A DNA stretch of 47,147 bases from Alteromonas sp. KUL106 (GTDB lineage: Bacteria; Pseudomonadota; Gammaproteobacteria; Enterobacterales; Alteromonadaceae), in NCBI RefSeq assembly GCF_009811415.1, contig NZ_BLIG01000004.1, positions 1 through 47,147 of the forward strand, written 5' to 3'. The first letter of the stretch is position 1. Each line of letters begins with the position of its first letter. Below are positions 1 through 8,391 of the stretch, piece by piece. Below the pieces are notes generated by a model. That model had not been told where the DNA came from. It searched no databases and saw nothing but the letters and a program-made list of their open reading frames with translations. Both the position numbers and the translations under genes were made by a program.

Positions 1-86
1 CCCCACTCGAAGCTGAGTCACTCATTTTTTATTTTTGAACAATTTTTAAAGTACCTTACAAATTACACAAGACCGGAGACAACAAG

Positions 87-1211
87 ATGGCTAAACAGTT
101 AAGTGGCGCGGGTTTACGCGGCCAAGTTGCAGGTAAAACAGCATTATCAACCGTAGGTAAATCAGGTTCTGGTTTAACGTATCGCGGTTACGACGTAAAA
201 GACTTAGCGCAAAACTGTCAATTTGAAGAAGTAGCGTACCTTATTCTAAAGGGCAAGCTACCTAACCAGTCTGAGCTAGACGCTTATAAAACTAAACTTC
301 GCGGCATGCGTGGCCTTCCAACAGCATTGAAAGAAGTGCTAGAGCGCATTCCAAAAAATGCCCACCCAATGGACGTACTTCGCACGGGTTGCTCAATGCT
401 AGGTAACCTTGAAATGGAAACCAGCTTCGACCAGCAGCAAGACGTGACAGACCGCATGTTGGCCTGTTTCCCAAGTATTATCTGCTATTGGTATCGCTTC
501 TCGCACGACGGCGTGCGCGTAGATGTCGAAACCGATGACGACTCAATTGGTGGTCACTTCCTACATATGCTTCATGGCGAAAAGCCACGTGAGCTGCACG
601 AACAAGTCATGCATGTATCGCTAATTCTGTATGCAGAGCATGAATTTAACGCGTCGACCTTCACGGCACGTGTTTGTGCTTCAACCTTATCTGATATGCA
701 TTCTTGTGTAACCGGTGCTATCGGTTCACTGCGTGGTCCACTTCACGGTGGTGCTAACGAAGCAGCCATGGAAATGATTGAAGGCTTCACTTCACCTGAT
801 GATGCTGAAGAAAAAATGATGGGCATGCTTGAGCGCAAAGAGAAGATCATGGGCTTTGGTCACGCAATTTACTCTGAGTCTGACCCGCGTAATGAGATCA
901 TTAAGCAATGGTCTGAAAAGCTAGCTGCCGATGTGGGCGACGACGTGCTTTACCCTGTATCAGTTCGCTGTGAAGAAGTGATGTGGCGCGAGAAGAAGCT
1001 TTTCTGTAACGCCGATTTCTTCCACGCGTCTGCGTACAACTTTATGGGAATTCCTACGCCGCTGTTTACACCAATTTTCGTAATGTCTCGTCTTACGGGT
1101 TGGGCGGCACACGTTATGGAACAGCGCGCTGACAACCGTATTATTCGTCCATCAGCAGAATACACAGGCGAAGAACTACGTCCGGTGCCTGCTATTAGCG
1201 AACGCGCTTAG
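87..1211 (+). CDS. prpC: 2-methylcitrate synthase
   Basis: Condenses propionyl-CoA with oxaloacetate to 2-methylcitrate, the entry step of the methylcitrate cycle, in the cytoplasm. The 374-residue protein has citrate-synthase family signatures: the GPLHGGANEAAM segment with one catalytic His, the GHAIY segment with the second, and near the C-terminus a D-F-F-H-A block followed by an MEQR-containing helix. Length suits the short bacterial PrpC type. The ATG at 87 is preceded by a GGAG ribosome site. It is followed after 12 bases by acnD, so the two are surely co-transcribed. The usual partner prpB and regulator prpR would lie before base 1. The choice of methylcitrate rather than citrate synthase rests mostly on the acnD-prpF context. 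Confidence 0.95.
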   Translation: MAKQLSGAGLRGQVAGKTALSTVGKSGSGLTYRGYDVKDLAQNCQFEEVAYLILKGKLPNQSELDAYKTKLRGMRGLPTALKEVLERIPKNAHPMDVLRTGCSMLGNLEMETSFDQQQDVTDRMLACFPSIICYWYRFSHDGVRVDVETDDDSIGGHFLHMLHGEKPRELHEQVMHVSLILYAEHEFNASTFTARVCASTLSDMHSCVTGAIGSLRGPLHGGANEAAMEMIEGFTSPDDAEEKMMGMLERKEKIMGFGHAIYSESDPRNEIIKQWSEKLAADVGDDVLYPVSVRCEEVMWREKKLFCNADFFHASAYNFMGIPTPLFTPIFVMSRLTGWAAHVMEQRADNRIIRPSAEYTGEELRPVPAISERA

Positions 1212-1223
1212 GGTTGGGGTTTT

Positions 1224-3815
1224 ATGAATATTGATTACCGTAAACCGCTTCCAAACGCGGGTATCGATTTTTTCGATACCCGTGAAGCGGTAGATGCTAT
1301 TGAGCCTGGCGCCTACGCCAAGCTGCCTTATACGTCGCGTGTATTAGCTGAAAACTTGGTGCGCAAATGCGCCCCTGAAATGCTAACCGATTCCCTTAAA
1401 CAGCTTATATATCGCAAGCGCGACTTAGATTTTCCGTGGTTCCCTGCTCGCGTAGTGTGTCACGATATCTTGGGGCAAACAGCACTTGTCGACTTGGCAG
1501 GTCTTCGCGATGCTATTGCAGCAAAAGGCGGCGATCCGGCGAAAGTCAACCCAGTTGTGCCAACGCAGCTGATTGTTGATCACTCCTTAGCTGTTGAACA
1601 TGCTGGTTTTGAAAAAGACGCATTTGAGAAAAACCGTGCGATTGAAGACAGACGTAACGACGACCGTTTTCACTTTATCAACTGGACAAAAACCGCGTTT
1701 AAAAACGTAGATGTTATCCCGCCGGGTAACGGCATTATGCACCAAATCAACTTGGAGCGTATGTCACCCGTTATTCAAGCACGTGATGGCGTAGCCTTCC
1801 CTGACACACTAGTAGGTACCGACAGCCACACGCCACATGTTGATGCGCTTGGTGTAATTGCCGTAGGCGTTGGCGGCCTTGAAGCGGAAAGCGTTATGCT
1901 GGGCCGTGCGTCTTACATGCGTTTGCCTGACATCGTAGGTGTTGAACTTACCGGTAAACCACAGCCAGGCATTACCGCAACCGACATTGTATTAGCACTA
2001 ACAGAGTTCTTGCGTAAAGAGCGTGTGGTATCAGCGTATTTGGAATTCTACGGCGAAGGTGCATCGCATCTTACGCTAGGCGACCGTGCTACTATTTCGA
2101 ACATGACACCGGAATACGGCGCCACTGCAGCCATGTTCTACATTGACCAGCAAACCATTGATTACTTGCGCCTGACAGGGCGTGAAGAAAAGCAAATTGC
2201 ATTGGTTGAACAATATGCCAAGCACACTGGTTTGTGGGCAGATGATTTAGCCACTGCCGAATACGAGCGCGTGCTAACGTTCGACCTTTCTGCTGTAGGC
2301 CGCAATATGGCTGGCCCTTCTAACCCACACGCACGTTTACCTACCAGCGACTTACAAAGTCGCGGCATTGCTGCGAAGTGGGATGAAGAAGAAGGCAAAA
2401 TGCCTGATGGCGCAGTTATTATCGCCGCTATCACCAGCTGTACCAATACATCTAACCCACGCAATGTTATAGCGGCAGGCCTGCTTGCACGCAATGCCAA
2501 CGCGCGTGGTTTAACTCGCAAGCCGTGGGTAAAAAGCTCACTAGCACCAGGTTCTAAAGCCGTTAAGTTGTACCTTGAAGAAGCCAATTTAATGAGCGAG
2601 TTGGAAGATTTAGGCTTTGGCGTTGTGGCGTTTGCGTGTACGACTTGTAACGGTATGAGCGGTGCGCTAGACCCTAAAATTCAACAAGAAATCATCGACC
2701 GCGACCTTTACTCTACAGCAGTATTGTCGGGTAACCGTAACTTCGACGGCCGTATTCACCCTTATGCTAAACAAGCGTTCTTGGCATCGCCGCCGCTAGT
2801 AGTGGCGTACGCTATTGCCGGTACCATTCGCTTTGATATTGAAAAAGACGTTTTAGGTACTGACAAAGACGGCAACCCAGTAACGCTTAAAGACATCTGG
2901 CCAAGCGACGAAGAAATTGATGCTATTGTAGCGAAGTCAGTGAAGCCAGAGCATTTCAGAAAAGTGTATGAGCCTATGTTCGACTTAAGCGTTGACTATG
3001 GCAAAGACATTAACCCGCTTTATGACTGGCGTGAAATGAGCACCTACATTCGTCGCCCGCCCTATTGGGAAGGCGCAATGGATGCCGAGCGCACCATGAA
3101 AGGTATGCGTCCGCTGGCAATTTTAGGTGACAACATCACTACCGATCACTTGTCGCCTTCAAACGCTATTTTAGCCAGCAGTGCAGCGGGTGAATATCTT
3201 CATAAAATGGGCTTACCTGAAGAAGACTTTAACTCGTACGCCACACACCGTGGTGACCACTTAACCGCTCAGCGCGCTACCCTTGCGAACCCGAAAGTGT
3301 TCAACGAGATGGTGCTAGAAAACGGTGAAGTGAAACAAGGGTCTCTTGCCCGCGTTGAGCCTGAGGGCCAAGTTATGCGCATGTGGGAAGCTATTGAAAC
3401 CTACATGAACCGCAGACAACCACTGATCATTGTTGCAGGCGCTGATTACGGTCAAGGTTCATCACGCGACTGGGCAGCTAAAGGCGTACGTCTTGCCGGT
3501 GTTGAAGTCATTGTGGCAGAAGGTTTCGAGCGTATTCACCGCACTAACCTTATTGGCATGGGCGTATTACCGCTTGAGTTTAAACCGGGCACTACCCGTA
3601 AAACGTTAGAGCTAGACGGTACAGAAACGTACGACGTTAGCGGCGAACCGTCACCGGGAGCAACGCTTACGCTAGTAGTAAACCGTCAAAACGGTGAGCA
3701 GCTCGAAGTGCCGGTAACCTGTCGCTTAGACACCGCAGAAGAAGTCTCTATTTACAGCGCAGGCGGCGTATTACAGCGCTTCGCCAAGGACTTCTTGGAA
3801 GCTGAAGCTAGCTGA
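1224..3815 (+). CDS. acnD: Fe/S-dependent 2-methylcitrate dehydratase AcnD
   Basis: Aconitase-family enzyme that dehydrates 2-methylcitrate to the 2-methylaconitate isomer later handled by PrpF. At 863 residues it has the AcnA-like domain order. The three [4Fe-4S] ligands are visible as C406 in SCTNTSNP and C472 and C475 in CTTCNGMSG. The C-terminal swivel domain carries the YGQGSSRDWAAKG substrate-binding motif. A GGGGT stretch lies just before the ATG. It sits between prpC (12-base gap) and prpF (10-base gap), an arrangement that distinguishes AcnD from the housekeeping aconitase AcnA. In this pathway type AcnD plus PrpF replace PrpD; that is family knowledge. Confidence 0.95.
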   Translation: MNIDYRKPLPNAGIDFFDTREAVDAIEPGAYAKLPYTSRVLAENLVRKCAPEMLTDSLKQLIYRKRDLDFPWFPARVVCHDILGQTALVDLAGLRDAIAAKGGDPAKVNPVVPTQLIVDHSLAVEHAGFEKDAFEKNRAIEDRRNDDRFHFINWTKTAFKNVDVIPPGNGIMHQINLERMSPVIQARDGVAFPDTLVGTDSHTPHVDALGVIAVGVGGLEAESVMLGRASYMRLPDIVGVELTGKPQPGITATDIVLALTEFLRKERVVSAYLEFYGEGASHLTLGDRATISNMTPEYGATAAMFYIDQQTIDYLRLTGREEKQIALVEQYAKHTGLWADDLATAEYERVLTFDLSAVGRNMAGPSNPHARLPTSDLQSRGIAAKWDEEEGKMPDGAVIIAAITSCTNTSNPRNVIAAGLLARNANARGLTRKPWVKSSLAPGSKAVKLYLEEANLMSELEDLGFGVVAFACTTCNGMSGALDPKIQQEIIDRDLYSTAVLSGNRNFDGRIHPYAKQAFLASPPLVVAYAIAGTIRFDIEKDVLGTDKDGNPVTLKDIWPSDEEIDAIVAKSVKPEHFRKVYEPMFDLSVDYGKDINPLYDWREMSTYIRRPPYWEGAMDAERTMKGMRPLAILGDNITTDHLSPSNAILASSAAGEYLHKMGLPEEDFNSYATHRGDHLTAQRATLANPKVFNEMVLENGEVKQGSLARVEPEGQVMRMWEAIETYMNRRQPLIIVAGADYGQGSSRDWAAKGVRLAGVEVIVAEGFERIHRTNLIGMGVLPLEFKPGTTRKTLELDGTETYDVSGEPSPGATLTLVVNRQNGEQLEVPVTCRLDTAEEVSIYSAGGVLQRFAKDFLEAEAS

Positions 3816-3825
3816 GGGAAAAAAC

Positions 3826-5007
3826 ATGACAAAGTATGCGCCACAACTTCGAGTACCGGCTACCTACATGCGTGGCGGTACCAGTAAAGGTGTGTTTTTT
3901 AACTTAACCGATTTGCCAGAAGCAGCGCAAAAGCCGGGACCGGCGCGTGATGCATTGCTGCTGCGCGTGATTGGAAGCCCCGATCCATACGGTAAACAAA
4001 CTGACGGTATGGGCGGTGCGACTTCAAGTACCAGTAAAACCGTGATTTTGAGTAAAAGTGAACGTGAAGGTTACGATGTCGATTATTTATTTGGGCAAGT
4101 TGCTATCGACAAACCTTTTGTAGACTGGAGCGGTAACTGCGGAAACCTGACCGCAGCCGTAGGTGCGTTCGCCATTAGCAATGGGTTAGTAGATACAAGC
4201 AAAATTCCAGAAAATGGTGTTGCCACCGTCAATATCTGGCAAGCCAATATCGACAAAGCCATTATCGCCAAGGTGCCAATGACCCATGGCGAAGTACAGG
4301 AAACTGGCGACTTTGAACTAGACGGCGTTACCTTCCCTGCAGCGGAAGTGGAGGTGGCATTTGTTGACCCCGCTGATGGTGAAGGGGCCATTTTCCCTAC
4401 CGGACGCTTAATCGACACACTGGAAGTCCCCGGCGTAGGCTCACTGCAAGCGACCATGATTAACGCGGGGATCCCCACTATCTTCATCAACGCTGAAGAC
4501 ATCGGATATACAGGTACTGAACTGCAGGATGACATCAATAGTGATGCCGATGCACTTGCAAAGTTTGAAGCCATTCGTGCACACGGCGCTGTTCAAATGG
4601 GCCTCATTAACGATGTGGGTGAAGCTGCAAACAGGCAGCACACACCAAAGGTTGCGTTTGTCGCTCCTCCCAAAGGCTATAAAGCGTCAAGCGGAAAAGA
4701 CATTTTGGGCTCAGACATTGATGTATTGGTTCGCGCACTGTCTATGGGCAAACTGCATCACGCCATGATGGGTACGGCTGCGGTAGCTATTGCAGCCGCG
4801 GCGGCAATTCCAGGTACGCTCGTAAACTTGGCGGCAGGCGGTGTTGATAGAGAGTCGGTTACCTTTGGACATCCATCAGGAACACTTCGAGTAGGAGCAA
4901 AAGCGACGTTTGAAGATAACAAATGGCAAATTAAGCAAGCGGTGATGAGCAGAAGCGCGCGTGTTCTTATGGAAGGTGTCGTCCGCGTTCCGGTTGAACA
5001 AAGTTAA
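3826..5007 (+). CDS. prpF: 2-methylaconitate cis-trans isomerase
   Basis: Isomerises the 2-methyl-trans-aconitate made by AcnD into the cis form that aconitase B can hydrate. The 393-residue protein begins with the PrpF signature YMRGGTSKGVFF, including the conserved Lys, and continues with DGMGGATSSTSK and SGNCGNL, all characteristic of this diaminopimelate-epimerase-fold family. The ATG at 3826 follows a GAGGG ribosome site right after the acnD stop. It is the last gene of the operon, and a strong hairpin terminator begins 60 bases downstream. No frameshift or missing motif is seen. Confidence 0.95.
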   Translation: MTKYAPQLRVPATYMRGGTSKGVFFNLTDLPEAAQKPGPARDALLLRVIGSPDPYGKQTDGMGGATSSTSKTVILSKSEREGYDVDYLFGQVAIDKPFVDWSGNCGNLTAAVGAFAISNGLVDTSKIPENGVATVNIWQANIDKAIIAKVPMTHGEVQETGDFELDGVTFPAAEVEVAFVDPADGEGAIFPTGRLIDTLEVPGVGSLQATMINAGIPTIFINAEDIGYTGTELQDDINSDADALAKFEAIRAHGAVQMGLINDVGEAANRQHTPKVAFVAPPKGYKASSGKDILGSDIDVLVRALSMGKLHHAMMGTAAVAIAAAAAIPGTLVNLAAGGVDRESVTFGHPSGTLRVGAKATFEDNKWQIKQAVMSRSARVLMEGVVRVPVEQS

Positions 5008-5066
5008 TTACAGCCGTCTCGCCCCTATTGTCATAAATTAAGCGTCACAAATTAGACATTCGTATG

Positions 5067-5093
5067 AAAGGCCCTCTATGAGAGGGCTTTTTC
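5067..5093 (+). terminator. Rho-independent terminator of the prp operon
   Basis: A GCCCTCT / AGAGGGC stem with a short loop is followed directly by a run of five T. It lies 60 bases after the prpF stop. Confidence 0.85.
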
Positions 5094-5116
5094 TGTCATT
5101 GTTGAGTATTATTATA

Positions 5117-5380
5117 ATACCAGTCCGCATAGATAATTACCCACTCAGCGAGACTTAAAATGTGCGTAATCGCGGCGTGTTACCGCAGGTATAGTGGTGC
5201 CACATCAAAGTGACACAACAAAGAGTACGGACATTTTAAACTCGACCTACGGGAAGGTCTGGCAAGCTTCCTAGCTTCATTCTGGGAATTAAAGGGAACA
5301 GCCATTCCTGCATTCCCACGCTTCGCTAGGAAACTTGCCAGCACCTTCTGAGCCGGCAATTATCTATGCGGATTGGTATA
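5117..5380. mobile_element. MITE-like palindromic repeat element, copy 1 (complete)
   Basis: The ends at 5117-5139 and 5358-5380 are inverted repeats of about 23 bases that differ at two positions (core CCGCATAGATAATT against its complement). The left arm (5117-5231) is shared with the copies at 13204 and 41065. Inside lies a second, longer inverted repeat, 5254-5289 against 5312-5347 (for example CTGGCAAGCTTCCTAGC pairing with GCTAGGAAACTTGCCAG), able to form a stem of about 35 bases. There is no coding capacity for a transposase, so mobilisation would have to be in trans. Target duplication is not certain. Confidence 0.65.
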
Positions 5381-5404
5381 AGACAAGTAGAAAGAGAAGT
5401 TCAC

Positions 5405-6661
5405 ATGTATAAAGTTCTTGTAGTAGAGGACAGCGTTACTGTCCGTAAGATCGTCAATAAGCTTATTGAGGAAAACCCATACTTTACATGTGATCTTTGC
5501 GAAGATTTGGCTGAGGCCAAAAATGCACTTGCAAGCGGTACCGAATATCTAGCAGCAATCGTTGATTTAAATCTTCCCGATGCGCCGCATGGCGAAAGTG
5601 TTGAATTGGCGCTTTCATACAATGTCCCAACTATCGTATTAACTGGTAACTTCGATGAGTTTACCCGCTCGCAACTCCTTGATCAGGGCGTATTGGACTA
5701 CATTACCAAAGAGTCTCGCTATTCTTACCTGCAAGTGTCTAAGTTAGTAGACCGTCTAAGAAAGAACCTGACTACGAAAGTGCTTGTTGTTGAAGACTCT
5801 ATCACCAGCCGTAATCATATCTGTTCTTTGCTTCGCAAATTTAAGTTTCAAGTACACGAGGCAAACGACGGTTTAGAGGCCCTCGCCGAGCTCAATAACC
5901 ACCGCGATATTAAAATGGTGATTGCTGACCATCGAATGCCGAATATGGATGGGTATGAACTGATTAAGGCTATTCGCCATGAAAAGCGCATGCAGGACTT
6001 AGTCTTTATTGGACTTTCTGCCACCGGCGATAGCGTCCTTACCTCCAAGTTTATAAAAAGTGGAGCGAACGACTTCCTTTCAAAACCCTTCTATCATGAA
6101 GAATTCTATTGTCGCATTATGCAAAACCTTGAATCACAGGAAATGATTCAAACTATTCGCGACTCGGCCAATTTAGATCCGCTTACCCGAGTCTATAATC
6201 GCCGTTTCCTTTATGAAAAAGCTGAGGAGTTATTTGCAAGTAATGACGCCAAGGCAAACGTCATCGTCTCCATGATAGATGCCGACAACTTTAAAGGTGT
6301 TAATGACACCTATGGCCACAAAACCGGCGACATGCTGCTGCAGGAATTCGCTGCACTTCTAAAAGACCATTTTCCTGACGACCTCATTGTTCGCTATGGA
6401 GGTGAAGAATTCACTGTAGTGTCGGTAAGACCACCAAAAGTTTACCTTTCCGCTCTCGCTACATTTATGGATGCAGTACGACAGACCGAGTTTACTTGTC
6501 ATAAATTCAATGTCACATGCAGTATTGGCGTGTGTACCGAAGAACACGAGTCCTTAGAGTCTCAGCTTGAAGTTGCAGACGCCCGTTTGTACAAAGCGAA
6601 AAATGCGGGTAAAGACCAAATTATACTTCGAGACGCCGTCGCTGAAGCGGCTCATGCCTGA
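5405..6661 (+). CDS. Response regulator with two receiver domains and a GGDEF domain
   Basis: Predicted diguanylate cyclase of 418 residues, REC-REC-GGDEF. REC1 (about 1-120) has acidic E9/D10, phospho-acceptor D54 and K102. REC2 (about 125-240) has E130/D131, D175 and K227. The GGDEF domain (about 255-410) keeps the active-site motif RYGGEEF at 330-336 and DADNF, so cyclic-di-GMP synthesis is likely. The inhibitory RxxD site expected five residues before GGEEF is absent (PDDL there). The frame is open from 5366 but I choose ATG 5405: translation from there begins MYKVLVVEDS, a standard REC start. The gene begins 24 bases after the repeat element, which must contain or displace its promoter. 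No cognate kinase is adjacent. Confidence 0.9.
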   Translation: MYKVLVVEDSVTVRKIVNKLIEENPYFTCDLCEDLAEAKNALASGTEYLAAIVDLNLPDAPHGESVELALSYNVPTIVLTGNFDEFTRSQLLDQGVLDYITKESRYSYLQVSKLVDRLRKNLTTKVLVVEDSITSRNHICSLLRKFKFQVHEANDGLEALAELNNHRDIKMVIADHRMPNMDGYELIKAIRHEKRMQDLVFIGLSATGDSVLTSKFIKSGANDFLSKPFYHEEFYCRIMQNLESQEMIQTIRDSANLDPLTRVYNRRFLYEKAEELFASNDAKANVIVSMIDADNFKGVNDTYGHKTGDMLLQEFAALLKDHFPDDLIVRYGGEEFTVVSVRPPKVYLSALATFMDAVRQTEFTCHKFNVTCSIGVCTEEHESLESQLEVADARLYKAKNAGKDQIILRDAVAEAAHA

Positions 6662-6674
6662 TATCTCTGTGTTA

Positions 6675-8252
6675 TTATTGCAGCCAATTTGGTATCAGGT
6701 AGCAAATAAACATCAGCAAGAAAAAATATCCTATTAACAAGGTGACAATAGACTTGTCGATTATAAAACGCCCCTTCTCTCCATTTGCGACGGTGCCCGT
6801 ACTCATTTCGTTGTTAGGCGCAAGTAAAGAGAGAATAATCGCCGGTATCACTGTGCCTAGAAACCCCGTTACATTCCACCAAAACCAAAATACATCCTCG
6901 ACAAAAAATGCGAATGTTAAATTAGTAAAAACACCGCACAAGAGCGCAATATTGACATGATTGGCATTAACTTTTCTCGTCAATATTCCGAGTAAAAACA
7001 CAGCCAGTACTGGACCAAAAAAGACTGATCCTACCTTATTCACTGCCTCAATTACCGTCGGCGCTATGTTACCAGCATTGAGGGAGAGCAGTAAGATAAT
7101 CGCGCCCCATATCAGCCCTGCGAACTTTGCAGATCTGAGATAGCCTCGAGGCTTTGCTCGCCGTCGAGTAAGTTTAAAATAGTCTTCAAGTGAGACAGCG
7201 GCAAGAGAATTAATAGCCGAGCTTAGCGAAGACATAGCGGCAGCAAGAATAGCCACTACAAGTAAACCAATTAGCCCATTAGGTAAATAGTTAAGAATGA
7301 AAATCGGCATAAGCCAGTCTGGGTTGTCTTTGGGAATTTTAGATAGCAAATTGGCATCGTTAAATGCTAACGTTCCAACTACTAATCCTGCTAAACAATA
7401 CAGTAAAGTGATTGGAAACCTAAAAATGCCATTGGCTAGCATCATCTTTTTTAGGTCGCTTTCAGATTTAGCTGACAACGCCCGCTGCGCCTCAGATTGA
7501 TCACAACCGTAGTAGGAGGCATAAAGGATCACGCCTCCCAGCACCATGGGAAAAAAGCCAAAACCATCGCCATCAAAGCCCATAGATGAAAAGTTTATGG
7601 TGGAAACACGTTCACTGGGAAGTAACTGCATAAAGGCGTCCCATCCACCTAAAGCATCAAGCCCAAAAGCAATACAGATTGCAGTACCTATAACAATAAC
7701 GACCATCTGCACAGCGTCACCATAAACAACGGCTTTCATGCCACCTTGTAATGAGTACAAAACGGTAATGACACCAATAAGCATGATTGCCTGCGTTGTT
7801 GAAATCTGCATGGTTCCCCGTAAGATAATCGACAATGCATACACCATTATTCCCGTAGCAAACGCTCGGCTAAACTGAAATACCAAACTGATGAATATCC
7901 GTGTTGAGGTGGAAAAACGCCGCTCAAGATAATCATATATGCTTACTACGCCACTTCGGTACAACGTGGGTAAAACAGTAGTAATGAGTAGAAGCATAGC
8001 TAGCGGAACCGCCAGTTCATAGGAAAGCCAAATTAAGCCTCCTCCCTCGCGAAACCCGACAAAAGCCGGAGCAGAGATAAAACTCACGGCTGACAGTTGT
8101 GTTGCCATAATTGAAAGGAGCAACGGTTTCCACCCCAAGCTCCTTCCTGCTAAAAAATAGTCTCTTTTTGACTGCTGACCACGCAAACTGAAGCCGATGA
8201 TGAGTAGGGTAATGAGGTAGATCGCAATAACGCAGTAATCAAAAATATCCAT
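6675..8252 (-). CDS. Sodium:solute symporter (SSS family)
   Basis: Inner-membrane Na+-coupled uptake carrier of 525 residues with about 13-14 hydrophobic segments. Family marks include YFLAGRSLGW after the first helix, SAVSFISAPAF in the second, SIYDYLERRF, and GCDQSEAQRALSAKSE in the middle, resembling SGLT/SMCT-like members. The substrate cannot be read from sequence and no catabolic genes adjoin. It converges with the GGDEF gene (13 bases between stops), with no clear terminator between them. The ribosome site is weak. A degenerate copy of the repeat family lies in its upstream region (8317-8380). Confidence 0.85.
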   Translation of the reverse strand: MDIFDYCVIAIYLITLLIIGFSLRGQQSKRDYFLAGRSLGWKPLLLSIMATQLSAVSFISAPAFVGFREGGGLIWLSYELAVPLAMLLLITTVLPTLYRSGVVSIYDYLERRFSTSTRIFISLVFQFSRAFATGIMVYALSIILRGTMQISTTQAIMLIGVITVLYSLQGGMKAVVYGDAVQMVVIVIGTAICIAFGLDALGGWDAFMQLLPSERVSTINFSSMGFDGDGFGFFPMVLGGVILYASYYGCDQSEAQRALSAKSESDLKKMMLANGIFRFPITLLYCLAGLVVGTLAFNDANLLSKIPKDNPDWLMPIFILNYLPNGLIGLLVVAILAAAMSSLSSAINSLAAVSLEDYFKLTRRRAKPRGYLRSAKFAGLIWGAIILLLSLNAGNIAPTVIEAVNKVGSVFFGPVLAVFLLGILTRKVNANHVNIALLCGVFTNLTFAFFVEDVFWFWWNVTGFLGTVIPAIILSLLAPNNEMSTGTVANGEKGRFIIDKSIVTLLIGYFFLLMFICYLIPNWLQ

Positions 8253-8316
8253 ATAAACGCAATTTTGTGCAATTTACCCCCTACCTTTACACAATTGCGC
8301 GCTTTTTGCACAAAGA

Positions 8317-8380
8317 ATACCATTAATCCTCATTGATAATTGCCTCGCTGAGTGGGTGACTATGTGTGCGGACTGATATA
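8317..8380 (-). repeat. Repeat family, copy 4 (minimal, degenerate)
   Basis: Read on the minus strand from 8380 this begins ATATCAGTCCGCAC and reaches CACCCACTCAGCGAG, matching the first 36 bases of copies 1 and 3. It then passes straight into CAATTATC and a degenerate right end finishing TGGTATT at 8317. It therefore looks like the two ends of the element joined without the middle. It fills much of the gap between the YdbT-like gene stop and the symporter start. Confidence 0.5.
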
Positions 8381-8391
8381 AACAATGAACT

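Noticed and set aside
2162..2587. 141-codon open frame on the minus strand
   Set aside because: Antisense shadow of acnD, spanning its C406 motif; no family resemblance.
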